From the NCBI GenBank assembly GCA_045106475.1, contig JBGCEO010000025.1, forward strand, positions 1 through 64,000: a stretch of DNA of 64,000 nt, in the 5' to 3' direction. How positions within the stretch are numbered: position 1 is the first letter of the stretch; each line of letters begins with the position of its first letter. Below are positions 43,743-51,153 of the stretch, piece by piece. Both the position numbers and the translations under genes were made by a program. The DNA is from Granulosicoccus sp045106475 (GTDB lineage: Bacteria > Pseudomonadota > Gammaproteobacteria > Granulosicoccales > Granulosicoccaceae). The notes below the pieces were generated by a model that saw only the letters and a list, made by a program, of their open reading frames with translations, had not been told where the DNA came from and did not search any database.

Positions 43743-46258
43743 TAGCGTTACCTGCCTTCATGCTCCGCGATTTACGCGGCGCAAGCAAGGTACGATCTCT
43801 ATGGGTGTTTAGCGCCTGTCTGTTTCTGGGTATAGCACTGATTGCAACGTGTGGCAGCCTGTTACAAATAGTTCGCTCTGGTTTTGATCAACAAGAACGA
43901 AACCTATTTGGTGGTGATTTACAGATAAGCCAACGCAAAGCTATCAGCGATGAGCAGCAGCAATGGCTTGATGCCAACGCCACAGTCTCACGCATGCTTG
44001 AGCTTCGCACCATGATGGGCACAGAGTCAGGTGATTTCACAGTCGTTGAATTACAAAGCGTGGACGAAGCTTACCCACTTTATGGGCAAGTGAGACTAGA
44101 ACCTGCAATCAGTTTACAGGATGCAGTGGCCCTCTCTGAGACTGGTGTTTGGGGTGCAGCTATAGACCCGGTTCTGGTAGAGCAGCTTGCACTAAGCATC
44201 GGCCAACGAGTCAGTATTGGTGGGCTGAACATAGAGCTGCGTGCAATCATTATGGAACAACCCGATCGGAGTCTGCGTGCAGATTTTCGCGGCGCTCCAC
44301 TCGTTATCGATCAGGATGCATTAGAAGCCAGCGGACTATTGCAACCAACCAGCCTTGTTGACTACGACTACCGTATCAGAACTGAGCAAGAGCCATCGAT
44401 GTGGCGCAATAGACTGCAGGAAAAATTTCCTGAAGCCGACTGGGAGGTACAGACCGTTGAAGAGCGTGGAGAGTTTGTAGGAAGACGACTTGATCAGGTT
44501 GCCTCGGTACTCTTGCTGATTGGCTTTAGCACGTTGCTGATTGGAGGCCTGGGTGTTGCCAACAGCGTGGGAGCGTATCTACAAACCAAGCTGCGCACGA
44601 TCGCCACCTTGCAATCGCTGGGAGCGCGCGCAAAACATGTTGCATCAGTTTACATAGGCCAGGTTACTCTGCTCTCCGCATTGGTCAGTGCCGCTGGAGC
44701 ATTAACAGGTGCGATTGTCGCTTGGATAGCATCACAATCTCTGGGCGAACGATTGCCGATTAACCCAAACGCTTATGCACTTTTAGAACCTACGCTGATT
44801 GCCATTTTTCTAGGTGTGAGCACGGCTCTGGCTTTTACCCTCCCCACACTTGGAAGAACTTTGAATGAACCAACGGCTTTGCTAATTCGTGGTCTTATCA
44901 GTGACAAAAGCAGAGCACCGGCAAGCTACCGATGGTCCACTCTAATAATAGGTTTGATCAGCATTACTTTCCTGCTTCTGTTTGTTCCCGAACCACTCAT
45001 TGCATTAGCATTTGTGGGCTGCATTGTCATTCTACTTCTGCTACTTGATTTTCTAAGCAGCGGTATCCGGGTCGTCGCTAAACGGTTTGCCCACCTAAAA
45101 GCGCTTGACGGTCATTTTGCGCTGCGTATGGCAGCCGCTGGCTTATATCGGCCCGGATCCTCACTAAGACCGATGTTACTGTCTCTTGGCACTGCGCTGA
45201 CATTGCTGGTCACCTCAGCCCTGGTCATCATCTCTACCAGCCGCACCTTAAACGATACCGTGCCTGATCGCGCTCCATCTCTTGTGTTCTATGATCTGCA
45301 AAAGACACAGTTGAATGACTTCAACGAAACCATAGAAAAAACTAAGGGCTACAGGGACCACACAATTGCGCCTCTGGTACTCGGACGCCTTACCGATGTA
45401 AACGGACAGAGCCTTTCTAAGAGTTCTGTAGCAGCACGGGCACTAGAGGCGAATGATGAGCACAAGTTAAGCTATCGACTACAAAACATCGATAATACAA
45501 CCGTTGATCGTGGAGCCTGGTGGCCCGATGATTATACCGGTCCTGCGCTGGTGGCTATGGAGGATCGCGAAGCCGATCAATTGCAACTGAAGGTCGGAGA
45601 CCAATTGCGTTTTACCATCCTGGGAGAAACACTAGACGCCACGCTATCAGCCATTTATTCACAGGCTCGATTCGAAACCAGCTTTTGGCTCGAGGCTGTA
45701 TTCACAGATAATGTTCTCGACCCGTTTATTACACGCTACATTGGCAGTGTCATGCTTGACCCAGGCGCAGATGTATCAGCACAGTCAACACTGGGTGATA
45801 GCTTTCCCAATGTTGTCACCGTTCGAACCGCTAAAATACTCGAAGCATCGCGCTCCATTTTGGCAAGTGCAGGGCTTGCAATGGCCTTGATTGCCTCAGT
45901 AAGCCTTGCTGCCAGCATACTTGTCATGGCAAGCGTCGTGGCAGTAAATCGACAGCATCAGGTATACGAAGCATCCGTTTTAAATGCAATAGGCACTCGC
46001 ATGAGTATCGTTCTTAAAAGCGTACTATTCGAGTATTTATTGTTGGCGATAGTTTTGTCCATATTTGCCTGGGCAACGGGCAGCATTTTGGCGCAGGCAA
46101 TACTAAACGTTTGGTTGAAACTCGATAGCGGTGGAACGCTTCTGATAGGAGCCCTGGTCGCGATGGGTGCAAGTACAATTTGCCTCATGACAGGAGCATT
46201 ATGGCTTGTGCTGACCCTTCGAGTTAACCCGGCAACACTGTTAAAGCGCGGCGTGTGA
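43739..46258 (+). CDS. FtsX-like ABC permease (YbbP type)
   Basis: 839 residues, matching YbbP-type permeases of about 800. An N-terminal helix (about 19-42) is followed by a MacB-like periplasmic region, three helices of the first FtsX core (about 255-375), a central pair, a second periplasmic region, and a C-terminal FtsX core (about 705-835) ending RVNPATLLKRGV, a standard ending of the family. It works with the preceding ATPase. YbbA/YbbP pairs in other bacteria lie near esterase genes; none is seen here. Confidence 0.9.
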   Translation: MIALPAFMLRDLRGASKVRSLWVFSACLFLGIALIATCGSLLQIVRSGFDQQERNLFGGDLQISQRKAISDEQQQWLDANATVSRMLELRTMMGTESGDFTVVELQSVDEAYPLYGQVRLEPAISLQDAVALSETGVWGAAIDPVLVEQLALSIGQRVSIGGLNIELRAIIMEQPDRSLRADFRGAPLVIDQDALEASGLLQPTSLVDYDYRIRTEQEPSMWRNRLQEKFPEADWEVQTVEERGEFVGRRLDQVASVLLLIGFSTLLIGGLGVANSVGAYLQTKLRTIATLQSLGARAKHVASVYIGQVTLLSALVSAAGALTGAIVAWIASQSLGERLPINPNAYALLEPTLIAIFLGVSTALAFTLPTLGRTLNEPTALLIRGLISDKSRAPASYRWSTLIIGLISITFLLLFVPEPLIALAFVGCIVILLLLLDFLSSGIRVVAKRFAHLKALDGHFALRMAAAGLYRPGSSLRPMLLSLGTALTLLVTSALVIISTSRTLNDTVPDRAPSLVFYDLQKTQLNDFNETIEKTKGYRDHTIAPLVLGRLTDVNGQSLSKSSVAARALEANDEHKLSYRLQNIDNTTVDRGAWWPDDYTGPALVAMEDREADQLQLKVGDQLRFTILGETLDATLSAIYSQARFETSFWLEAVFTDNVLDPFITRYIGSVMLDPGADVSAQSTLGDSFPNVVTVRTAKILEASRSILASAGLAMALIASVSLAASILVMASVVAVNRQHQVYEASVLNAIGTRMSIVLKSVLFEYLLLAIVLSIFAWATGSILAQAILNVWLKLDSGGTLLIGALVAMGASTICLMTGALWLVLTLRVNPATLLKRGV

Positions 46259-46330
46259 TTGCTCATCTGGCGTCGATCTCAATCGACGTCATGCCGTCAG
46301 GTATTTGTTAAAAGACCGGGTTCCGGGTAC

Positions 46331-46356
46331 AAAAAAAGCAACCACCTCGGTTTCGC
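46331..46356 (-). terminator. weak candidate terminator after the GST gene
   Basis: On the minus strand directly after the GST stop: AACC / GGTT arms (46340-46352) followed by GC and seven Ts (46331-46337). The stem is short, so this is tentative. A separate CGTCGAT/ATCGACG hairpin at 46271-46288 follows the convergent permease gene. Confidence 0.4.
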
Positions 46357-46980
46357 TTACGTTTTGAAAAACGCTTCAACTGCCTTTACGGAAGCTCGGC
46401 TTGCCATTCTTTCACGGTGAGCTTTTACCAATGGGTAGCGGTCTATGTCGACCCCATCCCCTTCTAGCCAGGTAGACATTCTGTACAGATAGGGATCACT
46501 GATACTAAAACGGCTACCATGGACCCAGGGGCTTTTAAGCATATGCATTTCTATCATGTCAAAACACAAAGCCACTGTTTTAGGAACGTTGTCAGTTATT
46601 GCACTGAGTGCCTGTGCATCATCAACCCAGCGTCTACCACGCATCTTGTGCGCATGTGCAACGTGCACCGTTGAACACAAATAACTATTAAACGATTGAA
46701 TGAGTGCGTTCGCGAAAATATCATCAGGCAGTGCAATGGAAGAATTCGGTGCGCACTGTGCCAGGTAATTCAGAATAGCAGGAGTTTCTGTAAGAATGCC
46801 TTGCTGAACGACCAGTGAAGGCACTCTGGCCTTTGGATTGATTTTTAAATAAGACTGATCACTTTGCTGCTGCTTTGTAAAATCTACCTCAACCAGTTGA
46901 TACTCCAGCCCTGACTCTTCCAATGCAATATGCGTTGCTACGCCGATGCTAGACTGGGAAGTATAAAACGTGATACTCAT
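46357..46980 (-). CDS. glutathione S-transferase family protein
   Basis: 207 residues. The thioredoxin-like domain (1-78) has ITFYTSQSSIGVATHIALEESGLEYQLVEVDF, with Ser at the place of the catalytic residue, and KARVPSLVVQQGILTETPAILNYLAQ with cis-Pro and the Glu-Thr glutathione contact. A helical C-terminal domain contains FSISDPYLYRMSTWLEGDGVDIDRYP. It resembles beta-class bacterial GSTs. Its start codon overlaps the stop of a short upstream ORF (ATGA), and ten TTTGGC hexamers lie 65-124 bases upstream, either of which might affect its expression. Confidence 0.85.
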   Translation of the reverse strand: MSITFYTSQSSIGVATHIALEESGLEYQLVEVDFTKQQQSDQSYLKINPKARVPSLVVQQGILTETPAILNYLAQCAPNSSIALPDDIFANALIQSFNSYLCSTVHVAHAHKMRGRRWVDDAQALSAITDNVPKTVALCFDMIEMHMLKSPWVHGSRFSISDPYLYRMSTWLEGDGVDIDRYPLVKAHRERMASRASVKAVEAFFKT

Positions 46981-47117
46981 AAGTGATAACTCTGTTCGCA
47001 GTTGCCTAAGACATTAAATACGAGACTCTCGCTAGAGCTAGAGCTTTGGCTTTGGCTTTGGCTTTGGCTTTGGCTTTGGCTTTGGCTTTGGCTTTGGCTT
47101 TGGCCACCATGCCTCAT
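46977..47117 (-). CDS. possible 46-residue Gln-Ser repeat leader ORF overlapping the GST start
   Basis: Reading the minus strand from an ATG at 47117 gives a short protein starting MRHGG, then ten Gln-Ser units from the hexamer tract, a Ser-rich stretch and a 17-residue tail ending SYHL. Its TGA overlaps the GST ATG, a translational-coupling arrangement. Against it: there is no good ribosome site (nearest GGAG is 17 bases upstream) and repeats of six keep all frames open by chance. A second frame over the tract would give Ala-Lys repeats. Treat as hypothetical. Confidence 0.25.
   Translation of the reverse strand: MRHGGQSQSQSQSQSQSQSQSQSQSSSSSESLVFNVLGNCEQSYHL
47045..47104. repeat. ten perfect tandem copies of TTTGGC
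   Basis: 60 bases of uninterrupted TTTGGC (GCCAAA on the minus strand) between the stop of the hybrid kinase gene (47147) and the GST start (46980). Perfect identity of all ten copies suggests recent expansion or active slippage. Confidence 0.97.
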
Positions 47118-47146
47118 CCAAAATTGAATCTTACTCCATTCCCGCA

Positions 47147-48970
47147 TTAATTTGCTTCAGCCACTTCTTTTTTCACCGTGCCTACCAATCGGCTAATCCG
47201 TCGCATCAGTTCGTCTGGCTCAACAGGTTTGTGCATTAACTCAAAGCCGCTATTAGCCGCATCAATCACACGTCCAGGTGATGTATCTCCGGTAATTATC
47301 ATTGCAGGAAAATCTACGTTGAATGCAGCCCGGATCTCATGGATAGCAACATCGCCTGTCTGATTGTTGAGCAGCCGATAATCGGCAACCAGAACATCAG
47401 GCAGCAATTCTCTTAATCGAAGGGTTTGAATCATTTCGATTGCAGACTCTGCAGCTATGGCATCAAAATTCAAGCTCTCGAGCATGGAAATCATGCCACG
47501 ACGAACATTTGCATCATCATCGACGATAGCTACCAACATCCCGGTTGGTAATCTAGCTGCGTCAAGCGACACATTAGAAGGTTGCCCACTCAGCTGTTTA
47601 TCAGAATCTCTAATGGGTAGATCAAGATGAAACATCGTACCCACACCCACCTTGGACTCCATCGAGATTTCAATATCCAGTATTTCACACAGCCGTTTGA
47701 CTATTGATAGCCCCAAACCCAATCCCTTGGAACGATCTCTCTCAGGGTTTTCAAGCTGGTAGTACTCTGAGAAGATATCTGACTGCTCTGCAACTGGAAT
47801 ACCCGAGCCATTGTCAGCAACCGTTAGCCTAACCATTGCACCTTTGCGCTCGCGAAATATCTGAATGTCAGTTGCACCGCTGTGCGAGAACGCATTCTCT
47901 AATAGATTTCTCAGTATGCGATTTAATAGAATGGCATCACTGTGGATATAAAATGAATCACGACAAACAGAAAAATACACGCCGTTTTGCTTGGCTAAGG
48001 CAGAAAACTCCTGATCCATCATGCGCAGAAGACCGTCAAGTTTGAATTCCGTTTTGTTTGCCTCTACAACCCCCGCATCAAGTCGCGAAAGATCAAGAAG
48101 GCTATTGAACAGTCTATTGAGCTCGACGGTGCAGTGCTTCGCCTCAGCAAGAGCTTCCCGGCCGGCCTCATTTTCAATGTGTTTTTCAGTCGCTCCAAGA
48201 AACAATCCAAGCGCATGCAGTGGTTGTCTGAGATCGTGACTGGCTGCGGCAATGAAACTATCTTTAGCCTTATTCTCAAGTTTACCGCTGCGTAGCTCAT
48301 CAATCAGGTGTTTCATTTCTCGCTGACTTTTACGCGACTTTGCTATCAGCTCCGCCGAACGCTTGTTTGAAAGCAACAACATTCCAACCATTAAGGTACC
48401 CGAAAGCATCAGAAGCGCAACGCAAGTCCAAAACAGTTGATAAAGTCGGGGGAGTCTTTCATTCCAGAGATCTCTCCGGAGTGCAGAGTTAATATAATAT
48501 TGGTGGCCAAGACCCGCTAAGCTCTGAGACATCACTCTCGCACCTTCAATCAGTTTGCTAGCTTCAGAGCTGGATAACTCATGTTCAGCTACCATCAAGT
48601 GCTCATTGCCTTCCAGATAACTGGTAGAGTATCCCAATAATTCATCTACCTCTTGCTGCCCATCTAGCTGGTTTTTCAGGTCAAGCTCAAAAACTGTAAA
48701 TCCAGACCATAAGACATCAAATCTTTGCTGGTAGGCTCGCCGCTGCTCCAATTTCCGTTCGGCACTGCCGTCCAAATCTCTAAAGTCTCTTAAGGCATCA
48801 TGAAACGCATTTATGTTGCGGTGGCTCTGCAATAGATAATTGAATGCGCCTGGGTCACTTTGAGCAAGATTGTTACGTGCGTCATTAATTCGGAGAATCA
48901 GCGTCAACGTAACAATCAGGCTTAATAGCAGTACGATCGATAAGATTAAGAGCCAGAGTTTTCTGCTCAC
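47147..48970 (-). CDS. hybrid sensor histidine kinase with C-terminal receiver domain
   Basis: 607 residues. Membrane helices at about 4-27 and 181-203 enclose a 150-residue helical periplasmic domain. A linker leads to the HisKA box ASHDLRQPLHALGLFLG (His245), then the ATPase boxes NLLENAFSHSGATDI, VADNGSGIP and GLGLGLSIVKRL. The receiver domain (about 485-600) has VDDD, phospho-acceptor Asp in VADYRLL and the Lys in MHKPVEP. Start set at the GTG at 48970, whose TGA overlap with the preceding gene (GTGA) couples them; a TTG at 48997 would overlap more. No response regulator or HPt gene is nearby, so the downstream partner is elsewhere. Confidence 0.9.
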   Translation of the reverse strand: MSRKLWLLILSIVLLLSLIVTLTLILRINDARNNLAQSDPGAFNYLLQSHRNINAFHDALRDFRDLDGSAERKLEQRRAYQQRFDVLWSGFTVFELDLKNQLDGQQEVDELLGYSTSYLEGNEHLMVAEHELSSSEASKLIEGARVMSQSLAGLGHQYYINSALRRDLWNERLPRLYQLFWTCVALLMLSGTLMVGMLLLSNKRSAELIAKSRKSQREMKHLIDELRSGKLENKAKDSFIAAASHDLRQPLHALGLFLGATEKHIENEAGREALAEAKHCTVELNRLFNSLLDLSRLDAGVVEANKTEFKLDGLLRMMDQEFSALAKQNGVYFSVCRDSFYIHSDAILLNRILRNLLENAFSHSGATDIQIFRERKGAMVRLTVADNGSGIPVAEQSDIFSEYYQLENPERDRSKGLGLGLSIVKRLCEILDIEISMESKVGVGTMFHLDLPIRDSDKQLSGQPSNVSLDAARLPTGMLVAIVDDDANVRRGMISMLESLNFDAIAAESAIEMIQTLRLRELLPDVLVADYRLLNNQTGDVAIHEIRAAFNVDFPAMIITGDTSPGRVIDAANSGFELMHKPVEPDELMRRISRLVGTVKKEVAEAN

Positions 48971-49464
48971 TGGATAATCATGACATCTAACTGCCAAACA
49001 CTAGACGCTTTGTTAGTTTCAGTGAGTAATTCAGGATAATCATCAAAAGGAAACATTAACCACAGCGGTCCGAGATTGCGCGTAGTCATGTAGCTACCAT
49101 CTCGCTTATAGGCGATAATAATAGGGAATGCTTCAAAATCGAGATTACTCACATCGTACCAGTAGTTATCTAGAGCGGAGGCCCGAAAGGCCGCTGATTT
49201 TGCACCCACGCGTTGCAATAATGCAGCCACGCTTACTCCTTCAAATACCGTAACGTTATCAGTCCATGGTGTATCAGTTGTGATAGATACTACTTGTAGC
49301 TCTTTTAGCATCTCCAGATCAAACTCAGCTCCGCGCTCACTATTCGTATGCTCTATATTGCCAGAAATAGTGAGTAGTACGTCACCTTTTGGTGTCGGAA
49401 GCTCCTCGGCAAAGCCAATGCTCGACATCAACAACGAAAGGCAAAAAACACATCGGATGAACAT
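48967..49464 (-). CDS. periplasmic sulfite-oxidase-fold (molybdopterin-domain-like) protein, probable sensor partner
   Basis: 165 residues. Signal peptide about 1-19 (ending GFAEE). The mature part matches the oxidoreductase molybdopterin-binding fold: VLLTISGNI, LEMLKELQVVSITTDTPW, VFEGVSVAALLQRVGAKS, NYWYDVS and LGPLWLMFPFDDYPEL. The only cysteines are in the signal peptide, so the usual Moco-ligating Cys is missing and catalysis is unlikely. Translational coupling to the histidine kinase suggests it binds a ligand and informs the kinase's periplasmic domain. That role is inference. Confidence 0.78.
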   Translation of the reverse strand: MFIRCVFCLSLLMSSIGFAEELPTPKGDVLLTISGNIEHTNSERGAEFDLEMLKELQVVSITTDTPWTDNVTVFEGVSVAALLQRVGAKSAAFRASALDNYWYDVSNLDFEAFPIIIAYKRDGSYMTTRNLGPLWLMFPFDDYPELLTETNKASSVWQLDVMIIQ

Positions 49465-49776
49465 CTCTTGGACCCCTAAGCACTAATAACAAACTCCCGA
49501 ACCACATTGTACCCATACGAAGGGGATTTACGAAATACCCCGGCCAAGGAGACTCAACACAGACGCTTACACCGATATCGGTGCGAATTGAGGCTAGTAC
49601 CGGACGTCATTGCTTTTTAAGCAGCACTAACCATTATGAGTTTGCCTCAGACATTTCCTACAGAAAAACAAGTGTATTCCGATAGCAATCATATCGATGC
49701 TCATACACAATGGTTTCGCGGTTAAGGAAGATCGCGGCAATGAACGAAGGGAATCGAACGATCATAGACTCACTGC
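49465..49776. other. intergenic region with a 14-base palindrome
   Basis: Upstream of the leftward sensor operon. CACCGATATCGGTG (49570-49583) is a perfect palindrome and a candidate operator. No ORF of quality and no RNA gene is evident. Confidence 0.4.
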
Positions 49777-49989
49777 TCAAAAGGTCGTAGCGATTAAACC
49801 AAATGGACGTTGCGTGAAGTGTTGACTAACAGGATGTATCCGGCCCAAGGAATGGGCCAACTGAGCAAGGTAGCTCGTCATCAACACTTTATCTGCTAGG
49901 GATAGCACATGGCCCTCGGCGATTCGTCGAGGGCCAACTTTATGGGTACGAGTAATAACCCAACGACTACCTTTTGGCACTACTTTCAT
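49777..49989 (-). CDS. doubtful 70-residue ORF
   Basis: Begins MKVVPKGSRWVITRTHKVGPRR and is basic, with no membrane helix or recognised motif. It starts 38 bases after the AbrB-type gene on the same strand but has no ribosome binding site. I list it only because it is the one ORF in a 560-base gap. Confidence 0.2.
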   Translation of the reverse strand: MKVVPKGSRWVITRTHKVGPRRIAEGHVLSLADKVLMTSYLAQLAHSLGRIHPVSQHFTQRPFGLIATTF

Positions 49990-50027
49990 AGTGACTAGAT
50001 TTACTCAGATCACAGAGATTTACGCGC

Positions 50028-51056
50028 TCAGCGCTCTGACTGAAACAGTTTAATGACAAGCGGTGCACACGTTATAACAAGAAAGATCCTGGTTAAATGA
50101 TGAACAATCACAAATCCCAGATCGGCACTGGCGACTATGGCCAAAACAGTCATTTCTGCCTGCCCGCCGGGTGCGAAGGCTAGAAACCCCTCTAGAGGCT
50201 CAGCCAAACCTGACAGCACAACTATTTCGGTAACAATCAAAGCCAATACTGCCAGTATTAGAACAAAGGCTACGCCCGAAAGTACGACGCGACGCAATTC
50301 CATGAATGTTACGCCTACATAGCCGACACCGATCCCGATGCCAATCATAAACTGTGCAAACAGAATAGCCTCGGCAGGAGGTCTCGTATGAATTAGCCCG
50401 CTAAGGGATAAGCAGGCAGTCACGATCATCGGTCCTAATATGGATGCGCCAAACAGTTTAATTCGTTCGCCTCCCTTCCAACCAACCAGCGCTGCTAGCA
50501 CCATCAGCAGCAGTTCGAAAACGGGCAAGGTTGATGCAGGCTCACCTATGGGAGTATCTAATCGAGCTCCAAACCCCAATGTTAAAATGACAGGTGCTAG
50601 CGTTACAATAATCAACACTCTAGTGGCATGTACGAGGGATAGAGTCCTGCCATCGCCACCTGCTTCGGCGCCAAAAATAACCATATCTTGCAGGCCACCT
50701 GGCATTGCAGCGTAGTAGGCAGTCACCTTGTCAAATCCGCATACCCTGTGAAAAAAAGGCACACCCACGATGGCAATGGTGGCTATATAGAACGGGATAA
50801 AAACGATCGAACCCATCATATCCGGAATGCGGGAAATAACTTCGGGTGTTATAGATGCTCCTACCGCAACCCCTAATATTGTGCGGGCCGCAACCGACAC
50901 TTGCCCAAAGCCCGCCAAGGAACGATTGGCCAGGGCTGCCAACAGGCAAAACATCATCGGACCGAACAGGAATGGAAGTGGTAGTTGTAACCATGCAAAC
51001 AGGCAGGTACCCACTATCGCTGTAAGCAGCGTTTCCATTCTGGCCGCGTTAAACAT
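50028..51056 (-). CDS. AbrB-family (pfam05145, 'ammonia monooxygenase'-labelled) membrane protein
   Basis: 342 residues with about ten hydrophobic helices in two similar halves. Family features include LPLPFLFGPMMFCLLAALA, GVAVGASITPEVI, YYAAMPGGLQDMVIFGAEAGGD and, in the second half, FLAFAPGGQAEMTVLAIVASADLGFVIVHHLTRIFLVI. The conserved PGG(L/Q)xxM motif occurs in both halves. Despite the database label there is no evidence for oxygenase activity; relatives are treated as putative permeases or regulators of unknown substrate. It is 97 bases downstream of icd on the same strand. Confidence 0.85.
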   Translation of the reverse strand: MFNAARMETLLTAIVGTCLFAWLQLPLPFLFGPMMFCLLAALANRSLAGFGQVSVAARTILGVAVGASITPEVISRIPDMMGSIVFIPFYIATIAIVGVPFFHRVCGFDKVTAYYAAMPGGLQDMVIFGAEAGGDGRTLSLVHATRVLIIVTLAPVILTLGFGARLDTPIGEPASTLPVFELLLMVLAALVGWKGGERIKLFGASILGPMIVTACLSLSGLIHTRPPAEAILFAQFMIGIGIGVGYVGVTFMELRRVVLSGVAFVLILAVLALIVTEIVVLSGLAEPLEGFLAFAPGGQAEMTVLAIVASADLGFVIVHHLTRIFLVITCAPLVIKLFQSER

Positions 51057-51153
51057 AGCTCTGAGTTGTGCGGATGGCCAAGTATTTTTATGGAAAGAAA
51101 TCCGGGCCGGCCAGTTAAACTGACCAGCCCGAACTTGCCATAGAACGCATCAG

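Noticed and set aside
46271..46288. CGTCGAT-CTCA-ATCGACG hairpin as terminator of the permease gene
   Set aside because: The stem is perfect but no T-run follows within 15 bases, so I do not call it a terminator.
49745..49765. GTTCGATTCCC-like segment on the minus strand resembling a tRNA T-arm
   Set aside because: The flanking bases do not form a T stem, and no acceptor stem, anticodon arm or CCA end could be found around it.
50028..51056. Ammonia monooxygenase
   Set aside because: The label comes from an old family name; the sequence is a multi-helix AbrB-type membrane protein with no metal-binding oxygenase motif.
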